Made by a program: the position numbers and the translations under genes. From Rickettsiales bacterium (GTDB lineage Bacteria; Pseudomonadota; Alphaproteobacteria; Rickettsiales; UBA1997), in assembly GCA_947455845.1 (NCBI GenBank), contig CANGQE010000011.1, forward strand, positions 1 through 14,253: a DNA stretch of 14,253 nucleotides. Direction: 5' to 3'. Every line of letters starts with the position of its first letter. Position 1 is the first letter of the stretch. Below, one piece after another: positions 1 to 6,916 of the stretch. The notes below the pieces were generated by a model. It worked only from the letters and a program-made list of their open reading frames with translations. It searched no databases and was not told the DNA's origin.

Positions 1-1
1 A

Positions 2-154
2 GAAAGACCCAGCTCTAGCCCTCAATCTGTTCCATTCGTTAGTCAAATAGCGACCGGAAATAGCGTTTCACTGGAAAATGCGCTGAATAAAGAAGAAAAC
101 TTAGTTAAATTCCAATACACTATCAATAGCTCTTCGAACTCAAATACTTTATAA
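2..154 (+). CDS. C-terminal tail of an unidentified upstream gene (partial, runs off the left edge)
   Basis: One frame is open from the window edge for 50 codons and closes with TAA at 152-154, four bases before the glyA ATG. The other two plus-strand frames hit early stops (for example TAG at 16-18 and at 51-53). The residues are rich in Ser, Asn and Gln (it begins [15 protein letters not shown] and ends [10 protein letters not shown]), which looks like a disordered tail rather than a folded domain. The short spacing suggests co-transcription with glyA. I cannot identify the protein. It could also be a chance open frame, because 50 codons is short and no start is visible. Confidence 0.4.
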   Translation, partial: ERPSSSPQSVPFVSQIATGNSVSLENALNKEENLVKFQYTINSSSNSNTL

Positions 155-158
155 AATC

Positions 159-1427
159 ATGACTTTCTTCACAGCCGATCTAAAAAATTCTGACCCTAAA
201 ATCTTCGCCTCAGTTCAAAAAGAAACTGACCGCCAAAAATACCAAATCGAATTAATTGCTTCCGAAAATATTGTAAGCCGCGCCGTGCTTGAGGCACAAG
301 GTTCGGTCTTTACCAACAAATATGCTGAAGGCTATCCGGCAAAACGTTACTACGGTGGCTGTGAATTTTCTGATGAAGTTGAGCAAGCTGCAATTGACCG
401 TCTTTGCCAACTATTCGGTGCTAAATTTGCCAATGTGCAACCTCATTCCGGCGCCAGCGCTAATTTGGCAGTTTACTTAGCTTTGCTACAACCCGGAGAC
501 ACTATTTTAGGAATGTCACTTGCCGCAGGCGGACACTTAACTCATGGTGCTCAGCGCACTATTTCCGGCATGTGGTTTAAGTCGGTTCAATACGGCATTC
601 GTTTGGATGATGGCTTGATTGATTACGATCAAATGGAAGCTTTAGCTCGCGAACACAAACCAAAATTAATCATTGCCGGAATTTCTTCTTACCCACGCAT
701 CGTTGATTGGTCACGTTTCAAAAAAATCGCTGATGAAGTTGGCGCACTACTAATGGTTGACATGGCCCACGTTGCTGGACTTGTTGCCGCCGGAATTTAC
801 CCAACTCCAGTTGGAGTTGCCGACATCGTAACTTCCACAACTCACAAAACTTTACGCGGCCCTCGTGGTGGCGTGATTCTAACTAACAATGAAGAACTAG
901 CTAAAAAAATTAATTCTGCCGTTTTCCCCGGATTACAAGGCGGACCATTAATGCATGTAATCGCTGCTAAAGCGGTAGCATTTGCTGAAGCTTTACGCCC
1001 TGATTTTAAAATTTACGCTCAGCAAATTGTTGCTAATGCTAAAGTTTTAGCCGCAGTTCTAATCAAGCGTGGCCTAAAAATTACTACCGGCGGAACTGAC
1101 TGCCACTTGATGGTGGTTGATTTAACCCCGCTTGAAACTTTAACCGGTAAAGAAGCTGAAAAAGTTTTGGAAAGAGCAGGATTAACTTGCAACAAAAACG
1201 CCATTCCTAACGATCCAAGAAGCCCTTTCGTAACTTCAGGATTACGTTTTGGAACAGCAGCCGGAACTACTCGCGGCTTTGGAGAAAAAGAATTTGAAAC
1301 CATCGGTACCATGATTGCTGATGTTTTGGAAGGATTTGTAAAAAATGGCGAAGAAGGAAATAAATCTTTGGAAGAAAAAACTAAGCTAGAAGTTGCTGAA
1401 CTTTGTAAGCAATTTCCAATTTACTAA
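159..1427 (+). CDS. glyA: Serine hydroxymethyltransferase
   Basis: Cytosolic PLP enzyme that interconverts serine plus tetrahydrofolate with glycine plus 5,10-methylene-tetrahydrofolate, the main source of one-carbon units. The 422-residue length is normal for the family. Visible signatures are ELIASEN (31-37), the substrate loop [13 protein letters not shown] (55-67), VDMAHVAGL with PLP-contacting D201 and H204, the PLP-lysine motif [12 protein letters not shown] with K230, and TSGLRFG (359-365) carrying the carboxylate-binding Arg. Motifs such as SGMWF and NAIPNDP...SPFVTSG give it an alphaproteobacterial flavour. The ATG at 159 gives the expected N-terminus, but there is no Shine-Dalgarno in front of it. 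It starts 4 bases after the preceding stop, so it may be translationally coupled. A palindromic element follows directly. The SDR-type threonine dehydrogenase downstream also feeds glycine metabolism. Confidence 0.97.
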   Translation: MTFFTADLKNSDPKIFASVQKETDRQKYQIELIASENIVSRAVLEAQGSVFTNKYAEGYPAKRYYGGCEFSDEVEQAAIDRLCQLFGAKFANVQPHSGASANLAVYLALLQPGDTILGMSLAAGGHLTHGAQRTISGMWFKSVQYGIRLDDGLIDYDQMEALAREHKPKLIIAGISSYPRIVDWSRFKKIADEVGALLMVDMAHVAGLVAAGIYPTPVGVADIVTSTTHKTLRGPRGGVILTNNEELAKKINSAVFPGLQGGPLMHVIAAKAVAFAEALRPDFKIYAQQIVANAKVLAAVLIKRGLKITTGGTDCHLMVVDLTPLETLTGKEAEKVLERAGLTCNKNAIPNDPRSPFVTSGLRFGTAAGTTRGFGEKEFETIGTMIADVLEGFVKNGEEGNKSLEEKTKLEVAELCKQFPIY

Positions 1428-1437
1428 GTAGCGCTCC

Positions 1438-1562
1438 AAGCCTCCTTTGAAAAAGGAGGTGGATGCCAGCGCACCTGCGCTGGCAGACGGAGGATTTAAA
1501 TCACGCAAGTTGAAAGCAAATCCTCCGGCGCTACGCGCCACCTCCTTTTGCAAAGGAGGCTT
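1438..1562. repeat. Large nested palindromic element, family F (copy F1)
   Basis: Outer arms 1438-1462 and 1538-1562 are inverted copies with one mismatch over about 25 bases (AAGCCTCCTTTG at one end, CAAAGGAGGCTT at the other). Nested inside are a hairpin CCAGCGCA/TGCGCTGG (about 1467-1483), a second inverted pair CGGAGGATTT (1488-1497) and AAATCCTCCG (1518-1527), and each outer arm is itself nearly self-complementary. It fills the glyA-gst gap. There is no open frame and no transposase. A related copy lies at 4701-4881. It is best read as a non-autonomous intergenic repeat that folds into a branched structure. It might also act as a transcript end or processing site, but there is no U-tract after the arm. 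Confidence 0.85.
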
Positions 1563-1574
1563 TAACTAAAAAAC

Positions 1575-1578
1575 GAGG
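1575..1578 (+). promoter_or_regulatory. Ribosome binding site (GAGG) for the GST gene
   Basis: GAGG lies 6 bases before the ATG at 1585. It fixes that start and is one of the few recognisable Shine-Dalgarno sequences in the window. It lies just outside the F1 palindrome (ends 1562), so the element leaves the translation signal free. Confidence 0.55.
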
Positions 1579-1584
1579 CACAAA

Positions 1585-2256
1585 ATGGCAGACAAACTAA
1601 AACTAGTCACATCAAAATTCTCCCCTTACTGCCACCGCGTTGAGATGGCCTTGCTGGAAAAAAACATCCCTTACGAAAAAGAAGAAATCATCCTCACCGA
1701 CAAACCGGAATGGTTCGTCAAAGATGCACCTCTGGGAAAAGTTCCATTACTTTACGTCAATGACAAACCGCTTTTCGAGTCAATCGCAATTTGCGAATAT
1801 TTAGAAGACGCTTACCCAGAAAACCCACTTCACCCTAAAGATCTTTTCGCCAAAGCTTGGCATCGTGGTTGGATGGAATTTAGTAACGGAGTTTTGGCCG
1901 GAACTTTCGGCATGATGTTCTCACACAACCAAGAAGAATTCGATGTTAAAAAAGCCGAAACAATTTCCCGCATCGCTATTTTAGACAAAAACCTAATCTT
2001 CAATCCTTACTTCGACGGTGAAAAATTTTCACTAATCGATGTTTGCTTAGCTTCAGCTTTGAAACCACTTACTTACATCGACAATAAATTTACTTTGGAA
2101 ATTTTCGATCTACATAAAAACGCCGCTACTTACATTGAAAGTATTGTGGCACGTGGATCTTTACACAAATCGCTACCTTCTGATTACGATGAATTGATGA
2201 AATCCTTCCTCAAAAGAAAGAAATCGCATTTACTGACAATGAGTTTTAGTTTGTAG
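1585..2256 (+). CDS. Glutathione S-transferase family protein
   Basis: Two-domain GST fold of 223 residues. The N-terminal thioredoxin-like domain (about 5-80) carries SPYC (13-16), which places a Cys (C16) at the usual catalytic position as in omega/beta-type GSTs. It is followed by GKVPLL (51-56, the cis-Pro that contacts glutathione) and ESIAICEYL (65-73, the glutathione gamma-Glu-binding Ser). The C-terminal helical domain runs to about 205 and ends in a basic Lys/Arg/Ser tail. Family knowledge suggests glutathione-dependent thiol transfer, dehydroascorbate reduction or detoxification. A stringent-starvation-protein A-like role is a less likely alternative, since SspA lacks this Cys motif. 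The substrate cannot be read from sequence. It is flanked by palindromic elements on both sides, so it is probably not tightly coupled to its neighbours. Confidence 0.85.
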   Translation: MADKLKLVTSKFSPYCHRVEMALLEKNIPYEKEEIILTDKPEWFVKDAPLGKVPLLYVNDKPLFESIAICEYLEDAYPENPLHPKDLFAKAWHRGWMEFSNGVLAGTFGMMFSHNQEEFDVKKAETISRIAILDKNLIFNPYFDGEKFSLIDVCLASALKPLTYIDNKFTLEIFDLHKNAATYIESIVARGSLHKSLPSDYDELMKSFLKRKKSHLLTMSFSL

Positions 2257-2276
2257 ATTAAAGTATTGTACCTGTG

Positions 2277-2364
2277 AATAGATCCTGAAACAAGTTCAGG
2301 ATGACGCCGAGAGAGAGGAAAGCCCTCCCCACTCCGTCATCCTGAACTTGTTTCAGGATCTATT
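2277..2364. repeat. Palindromic repeat, family P (copy A)
   Basis: Perfect 30-base inverted arms at 2277-2306 and 2335-2364, separated by a 28-base purine/C-rich spacer. The core of each arm is CCTGAACTTGTTTCAGG (or its complement), and each arm is itself a shorter partial palindrome (CCTGAA...TTCAGG). The same arms occur at 3612-3694 and, inside a gene, at 7441-7507. It sits between the GST and rlmI genes, has no T-run, and carries no gene. Inferred to be a dispersed non-autonomous element comparable in kind to REP/RPE palindromes. Confidence 0.92.
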
Positions 2365-2402
2365 TCACTTTCCCCCCAAGCACATTTAACAACCTCCCAT
2401 AA

Positions 2403-3593
2403 ATGAAAATCTCCAACACCAAATTAAAAATAAAAAAGCATCACGAAGTTAGAATTGTCCGTGGACATCCTTGGGTTTTTTCCAATGAAATTGAAAATTT
2501 TGCCGCTCTAAAAAACATCGAAAAAGGCGCACTAATCGAAGTTCAAATTAAAAAAGACGAACCCTTCGCCCTCGCCTACTTCAATCCCAACAACCTAATT
2601 GCAGCACGCATTCTCAGCTACGACGTTGCCGAAGAAATTAACGAAGAGTTTTTTGTCAAAAGAATTAGCTCTGCCAAAAACTTACGCGAAAGATTTTTCA
2701 CCAAACCTTTTTATCGCCTGATTCACTCTGAAGCTGATTTTCTTCCGGGACTTGTAATTGACTGTTTTGGCGACGTTTTATCTTGCCAAATTTCTACAGC
2801 AGGCATGGAAAAACTAACACCGTTACTAATCCCAGCTTTAGAAAAATTATTTCCAAATTCGTCAATTATTCTGCGTAACGACATCGAATCGAGAAAGATG
2901 GAAGGCCTCGAGCTTTACGTCAAAACCGTAAAAGGCGAAGTTGCAGATGAAATTGAAATTGAAGAAAATGGTTTAAAATTTGCCATTGATGTTAAAGGCG
3001 GCCAAAAAACCGGCTGGTTCTTCGACCAAAAACAAAATCGTGAATTTATTGGCTCAGCTTCAAAAGATGCAGAAGTGCTCGACGCCTTTTGTTACTTAGG
3101 AGGATTTGGTTTAAATGCTCTTAAAAACGGCGCTAAATCTGTGACCTTCATCGATTCTTCAGAAGATGCGATTAGCAGACTAAAGAAAAATATTGAACTC
3201 AATAGCATCACCCAAAAAGTCGAAATCATCAGCGACAAAGTTTACGATATTTTAGAAAATGCCAATTTTCAAAAAAGACAATTCGATGTTGTAAATCTTG
3301 ATCCACCGGCCTTCATCAAATCCAAAAAAGATTTTTTCTCCGGCTTGAAAGGCTACGAAAAACTAGTTCGACTTTCCGCAAATTTGGTCAAACCAAATGG
3401 AATTTTAATGCTCTCTTCTTGCTCCCACAACGCCACTTTAACTGACTTAATCGCAGCTGCCAATGATGGCTTCCGTAAAGTAGGACGCAGAGCAAAATTA
3501 ATCCGCACCTTCGGCGCCGGCTTCGATCATCCAATCCATCCGGCTTTGAAGGAAAGTGAATATTTAAAATCGATTACGTTTTTGGTGGAATAG
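2403..3593 (+). CDS. rlmI: RlmI-like 23S rRNA 5-methylcytosine methyltransferase
   Basis: Class I SAM-dependent RNA methyltransferase of 396 residues, the normal length for the RlmI/YccW group. These enzymes methylate C5 of a cytosine in 23S rRNA (C1962 in E. coli). The N-terminal PUA RNA-binding domain contains RGHPWVFSNEI (20-30). A central EEHEAD-type region includes ADFLPGLVIDCFGD (111-124). The sequence QKTGWFFDQ (201-209) leads into the Rossmann domain, with SAM motif DAFCYLGGFGLNAL (227-240), NLDPPAF (298-304), and SSCSH (338-342) with the expected catalytic Cys at 340. There is no clear Shine-Dalgarno before the ATG at 2403. Palindromes lie on both sides. The exact target base is inferred from the family. 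Confidence 0.9.
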   Translation: MKISNTKLKIKKHHEVRIVRGHPWVFSNEIENFAALKNIEKGALIEVQIKKDEPFALAYFNPNNLIAARILSYDVAEEINEEFFVKRISSAKNLRERFFTKPFYRLIHSEADFLPGLVIDCFGDVLSCQISTAGMEKLTPLLIPALEKLFPNSSIILRNDIESRKMEGLELYVKTVKGEVADEIEIEENGLKFAIDVKGGQKTGWFFDQKQNREFIGSASKDAEVLDAFCYLGGFGLNALKNGAKSVTFIDSSEDAISRLKKNIELNSITQKVEIISDKVYDILENANFQKRQFDVVNLDPPAFIKSKKDFFSGLKGYEKLVRLSANLVKPNGILMLSSCSHNATLTDLIAAANDGFRKVGRRAKLIRTFGAGFDHPIHPALKESEYLKSITFLVE

Positions 3594-3611
3594 GAGAAAT
3601 TGGAGTTTTTG

Positions 3612-3694
3612 AATAGATCCTGAAACAAGTTCAGGATGACGGTGGAGGGAGATTTTAGAGTTACTGTCATCCTGAACTTGTTTCAGGATCTATT
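3612..3694. repeat. Palindromic repeat, family P (copy B)
   Basis: Perfect 29-base inverted arms at 3612-3640 and 3666-3694 with a 25-base spacer unrelated to that of copy A. The arms are the same sequence as in copies A and C. It fills the gap between rlmI and the threonine dehydrogenase gene, starting 19 bases after the rlmI stop. No gene or U-tract. Confidence 0.92.
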
Positions 3695-3746
3695 TCCACG
3701 TTCAATTCTCACCTTCTCACTTCTTAACTCTAACTTCTAAAGTCCC

Positions 3747-4691
3747 ATGAAAATCCTCGTTACCGGCGCTCTAGGCCAAATTGGATCTGAACTAACTACC
3801 GCCCTTAAAAAAATCTACGGCGACCAAAATGTTGTAACTTCCGATGTCCGAGTTGACGGAATCGCTGAAGAATTTTTGCCTTACGAAACTTTGAATGTTT
3901 TAGACAAGCAGCGCCTTGCCGAAATCGTTAAAAAACACGACATTAAAATCATTTACCACCTTGCAGCTATTCTTTCTGCCGCCGGTGAAAAAAATCCCAA
4001 TCTGTGCTGGGATGTAAACATGACGGGCTTACACAATGTTTTAGAAGTAGCTCGCGAACTCAATGTTACCCAAATTATTTGCCCAAGTTCAATCGCAGTT
4101 TTCGGGCCGGAAACCCCGCGCGACAACACCCCGCAAGAAACCATAATTTTACCGAAAACCATGTACGGCCTCACCAAAGCCGCCGGTGAACTACTTTGCG
4201 AATATTACGTTGCCAAATTCGGCATCGACGTACGCGGCATTCGTTATCCCGGTTTAATCAGCTACAAAACCGCACCTGGAGGCGGTACCACAGATTACGC
4301 GGTGGAAATTTTTTACGAAGCCATCAAGAAAAAATCTTACACTTGCTTTTTGGAAGCAGACACAACTTTGCCTATGATGTACATGCCCGATGCAATTCGC
4401 GGCACAATTCAACTGGCTCAAACTGATTTTTCAAAATTAAAAAATCACTGCAATTTCAACTTTGCCGGAATTAGTTTTTCTTGCGCCGAACTTGCCGCTG
4501 AAATTACCAAACATATTCCTGATTTCAAAATCGACTACGCCCCCGACTTCCGCCAAAAAATTGCTAACTCTTGGCCAAAATCGATTGATGATTCAGAAGC
4601 CCGTGAACAGTGGGACTGGAAAGTAGAATATGATTTAGCGAAAATGACCGAGGATATGTTGGTGAATTTGCGGAAGAAGTTAGTAAGCTAA
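3747..4691 (+). CDS. SDR-type L-threonine 3-dehydrogenase (NAD-dependent epimerase/dehydratase fold)
   Basis: Extended short-chain dehydrogenase of 314 residues. The NAD-binding motif is GALGQIG (7-13), followed by HLAA (71-74), PSS (113-115) and the catalytic pair Y140/K144 in YGLTK. The block GGGTTDYAVEIFY (178-190), followed by ADTTLPMMYMPDA, is characteristic of the SDR-type threonine 3-dehydrogenases (Flavobacterium and trypanosomatid enzymes) rather than of sugar epimerases. The reaction is L-threonine plus NAD to 2-amino-3-ketobutyrate, which KBL ligase (not in this window) or spontaneous decarboxylation then carries to glycine or aminoacetone. The enzyme is cytosolic. Together with glyA it suggests local grouping of glycine/threonine metabolism. 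The ATG at 3747 is required for the Rossmann strand. No Shine-Dalgarno is visible. A generic UDP-sugar epimerase is the less likely alternative. Confidence 0.85.
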   Translation: MKILVTGALGQIGSELTTALKKIYGDQNVVTSDVRVDGIAEEFLPYETLNVLDKQRLAEIVKKHDIKIIYHLAAILSAAGEKNPNLCWDVNMTGLHNVLEVARELNVTQIICPSSIAVFGPETPRDNTPQETIILPKTMYGLTKAAGELLCEYYVAKFGIDVRGIRYPGLISYKTAPGGGTTDYAVEIFYEAIKKKSYTCFLEADTTLPMMYMPDAIRGTIQLAQTDFSKLKNHCNFNFAGISFSCAELAAEITKHIPDFKIDYAPDFRQKIANSWPKSIDDSEAREQWDWKVEYDLAKMTEDMLVNLRKKLVS

Positions 4692-4700
4692 ATACAGGGG

Positions 4701-4881
4701 AAGCCCTCTTTGACAATTGCTTTAGCAATTCAAACTCACTCAAAAATAAAAATATTTGTGAGTAAAAAGAGGGTGTATGATCGCGTAGCGATCAGACGGG
4801 TAATTTATCCAGAATACTTGTTTTTTTAAATCACCCTTCCGCCGCTTTCGCGGCTCCCTCCCTCTTTTTCAAAGAGGGCTT
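4701..4881. repeat. Large nested palindromic element, family F (copy F2, with an AT-rich insert)
   Basis: Outer arms AAGCCCTCTTTGA (4701-4713) and TCAAAGAGGGCTT (4869-4881) are perfect inverted copies. Internal hairpins include AATTGC/GCAATT (about 4715-4730), ACTCAC/GTGAGT (4735-4763), GATCGC/GCGATC (4780-4793) and GCCGC/GCGGC (about 4841-4854). Shared landmarks with F1 in the same order (CTTTGA, AAAAG-RRGG, CAGACGG, AAATC, CCG-hairpin, CAAAGRGGGCTT) show it is the same family. Between CTTTGA and AAAAAGAGGG it carries about 50 extra AT-rich bases that F1 lacks. It occupies the gap between the threonine dehydrogenase and ATPase genes. No open frame is visible in it. Confidence 0.8.
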
Positions 4882-4907
4882 TCCATTCACAAATACAAAA
4901 TCAAACC

Positions 4908-6770
4908 ATGTCCCCCTTCCTAAAGTCCAAATGGCAAGAAATCGTTGCGGCAACTTCTTTGCTCGCGATGCTGCTTCATCTCATTTTAAAATTTACTCTT
5001 CCTGATCACACCGTTCCATACCTTGCAGCACTTGCTACCGAAAATCTTCCCCTCACCTTCCTCATGATATTCGGCGGATTACCCTTAATTTACCAAATTT
5101 TAGCCAAGGCCTTGAAAGGCGATTTAGGCTCGGATTTGCTGGCTTTTATCGGACTCATCACCGCAATTTATCTCGATGAATATTTAGCCTCGGCATTAAT
5201 AATTTTAATGTTGTCAAGTGGCCAAGCACTTGAAGTTTACGCAGCTCGCAAAGCTTCTTTCGTACTTGCAGCTTTAGCCAAAAGAATGCCTTCAATTGCT
5301 CACCGTAAAGTCGGAGGGCGCACTACCGACATCGCTATTTCCGAAATTAAAATCGGAGATTTAATCGAAATTTATCCCCATGAAATTTGCCCAGTTGACG
5401 GTTTGGTAATTTCCGGTTACGGCGAAATGGATGAATCTTACCTTACAGGTGAAACCTTTCAGCTCTCCAAAGCACCGGGATCTTTAGTTTTGTCAGGTGC
5501 TGTTAATGGAAATTCTGCACTCACAATTAGTGCCGAAAAACTGCCTAAAGATTCACGCTATTCCACCATCATCAAGGTCATGGAAAATGCTGAAAATAAT
5601 CGTCCGCGCATGCGTCGCTTGGCCGATCAAATCGGTGCCGTTTTTGCGCCTCTGGCTTTTATTTTTGCCGTCGCAACTTACTTTTTTAGCGGCAGTGCCA
5701 CTAACTTTTTGGCGGTACTGGTAGTTGCTACACCATGCCCGCTTTTAATCGCCATTCCGATTTCAATCATTAGCGCCATCTCAATTGCGGCAAGGCATGG
5801 GATCATTGTTAAAGACCCGGCTATTTTGGAAAAGTTACCTTTGTGCTCAACAGCAATTTTCGACAAAACCGGAACTTTAACTTTAGGAAAACCTGAGCTT
5901 ACCGATGTCATTACTCTTGATGGTTTTAACAAAAATTTAGTCCTGCAAATGGCCGCAAGTTTAGAGCGTTACTCTCGACATCCTCTTGCCGGTGCCATTG
6001 TTGAAGCTGCCACCGAAGCTAATCTGCCAGCGCTTGAAGTTGAAAATATTTCTGAAAAACAGGGGCAAGGTTTAGTAGGAAATATTTTGGGAAAGAAAGT
6101 TGCGATCACCCACCGCAAAAAACTTGAAGCCAACAACAATCTACCTCCTCCTGAACAAGGCTTGGAATGTCTGGTTGTAGTTGATGACAAAGTTGCTGCC
6201 GTCTTTCACTTTCGCGACACGCCGCGTCCCGATGGTCATTTTTTCATTAATCATCTCGGCCCCAATCACAATTTTAAAAAAGTGATGTTGGTGTCGGGAG
6301 ATCGCAGTAGCGAGGTTGAATATTTAGCCTCTTTGCTTGGCATCAAAGAAACTCACTCCAGCCAAACCCCTGAGCAGAAATTAACAATCGTGCGCCGCGA
6401 AAACGCCTTAGCCCCCACTTTATTCATGGGTGACGGCATTAACGACGCCCCTGCTTTAACCGCCGCCACCGCTAGCATTGCCTTTGGTGAGCATAACGGC
6501 GTAACCTCGGAAGCTGCGGGTGCTGTGATTATGGATAGTAGTTTAGCCAAGGTCGATCAGCTAATTCACATCAGCGAATCAATGCGCAAAATTGCCCTGC
6601 AAAGTGCATTAGGCGGGATGTTTTTAAGTTTTGTCGGAATGGGCTTTGCCGCCGCCGGAATGTTAAGCCCAGTTTTTGCAGCTTTGTTGCAAGAAATAAT
6701 TGATGTAGCAGCGATTTTAAACGCTTTGCGACTAACTTGGAAATCAGCGATTGTAGCGGATGTGAGGTAG
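4908..6770 (+). CDS. P1B-type heavy-metal-translocating ATPase with TPC motif
   Basis: Inner-membrane cation pump of 620 residues. In order: hydrophobic segments at about 13-30, 46-66, 72-90 and 92-108; the actuator domain with TGE (180-182); membrane segments at about 243-260 and 264-295, the latter with TPCP (275-278); phosphorylation loop DKTGTLT (D319); nucleotide domain with the P1B-specific HP pair (358-359); VSGD (462-465) and GDGINDAP (508-515); and final helices at about 567-585 and 587-607 with LLQEIIDV (593-600). The HP pair marks P1B. The metal-site motif is TPC, not the CPC of copper/zinc pumps, resembling the P1B-5 group. There is no N-terminal CxxC or His-rich metal-binding domain. 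The exported metal cannot be read directly; nickel, iron or another transition metal is plausible. It is the last plus-strand gene, convergent with the heptose operon. Confidence 0.9.
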   Translation: MSPFLKSKWQEIVAATSLLAMLLHLILKFTLPDHTVPYLAALATENLPLTFLMIFGGLPLIYQILAKALKGDLGSDLLAFIGLITAIYLDEYLASALIILMLSSGQALEVYAARKASFVLAALAKRMPSIAHRKVGGRTTDIAISEIKIGDLIEIYPHEICPVDGLVISGYGEMDESYLTGETFQLSKAPGSLVLSGAVNGNSALTISAEKLPKDSRYSTIIKVMENAENNRPRMRRLADQIGAVFAPLAFIFAVATYFFSGSATNFLAVLVVATPCPLLIAIPISIISAISIAARHGIIVKDPAILEKLPLCSTAIFDKTGTLTLGKPELTDVITLDGFNKNLVLQMAASLERYSRHPLAGAIVEAATEANLPALEVENISEKQGQGLVGNILGKKVAITHRKKLEANNNLPPPEQGLECLVVVDDKVAAVFHFRDTPRPDGHFFINHLGPNHNFKKVMLVSGDRSSEVEYLASLLGIKETHSSQTPEQKLTIVRRENALAPTLFMGDGINDAPALTAATASIAFGEHNGVTSEAAGAVIMDSSLAKVDQLIHISESMRKIALQSALGGMFLSFVGMGFAAAGMLSPVFAALLQEIIDVAAILNALRLTWKSAIVADVR

Positions 6771-6776
6771 TTTTCC

Positions 6777-6884
6777 AGACCCACGAAACAAGTTTAGGGT
6801 CGGACTTACCCTACATGTCACCCCGAACTTGTTGCAACATGTGATGAAGTGGACCCCCCAACAAGTGCGGGGTGATACGTGTAG
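6777..6884. repeat. Degenerate compound palindrome related to family P (copy D)
   Basis: Three half-sites resembling family P arms lie in a row: one forward (about 6777-6805, containing GAAACAAGTTTAGGGTC), one inverted (about 6817-6833, TCACCCCGAACTTGTTG) and one forward again (about 6851-6877, AACAAGTGCGGGGTGAT). The last two pair as an imperfect hairpin over 6810-6832/6860-6884 (CCTACATG... against ...CGTGTAGG). It lies between the convergent ends of the ATPase gene (6770) and hddC-gmhB (6917), so its hairpin could help end transcription in both directions. No strong U-tract is seen. Confidence 0.6.
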
Positions 6885-6916
6885 GAAATGATAAATCTAC
6901 CTTAAGATTTGGAAAA

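Noticed and set aside
1019..1312. Antisense open frame within glyA and similar antisense frames in the ATPase and threonine dehydrogenase genes
   Set aside because: Each mirrors a well-supported gene, lacks any recognisable motif, and has no start signal.
1438..3694. Palindromes as classical Rho-independent terminators
   Set aside because: The hairpins are strong but none is followed by a clear run of Ts on either strand, and the same sequence sits inside a coding gene. A termination role is possible but unsupported.
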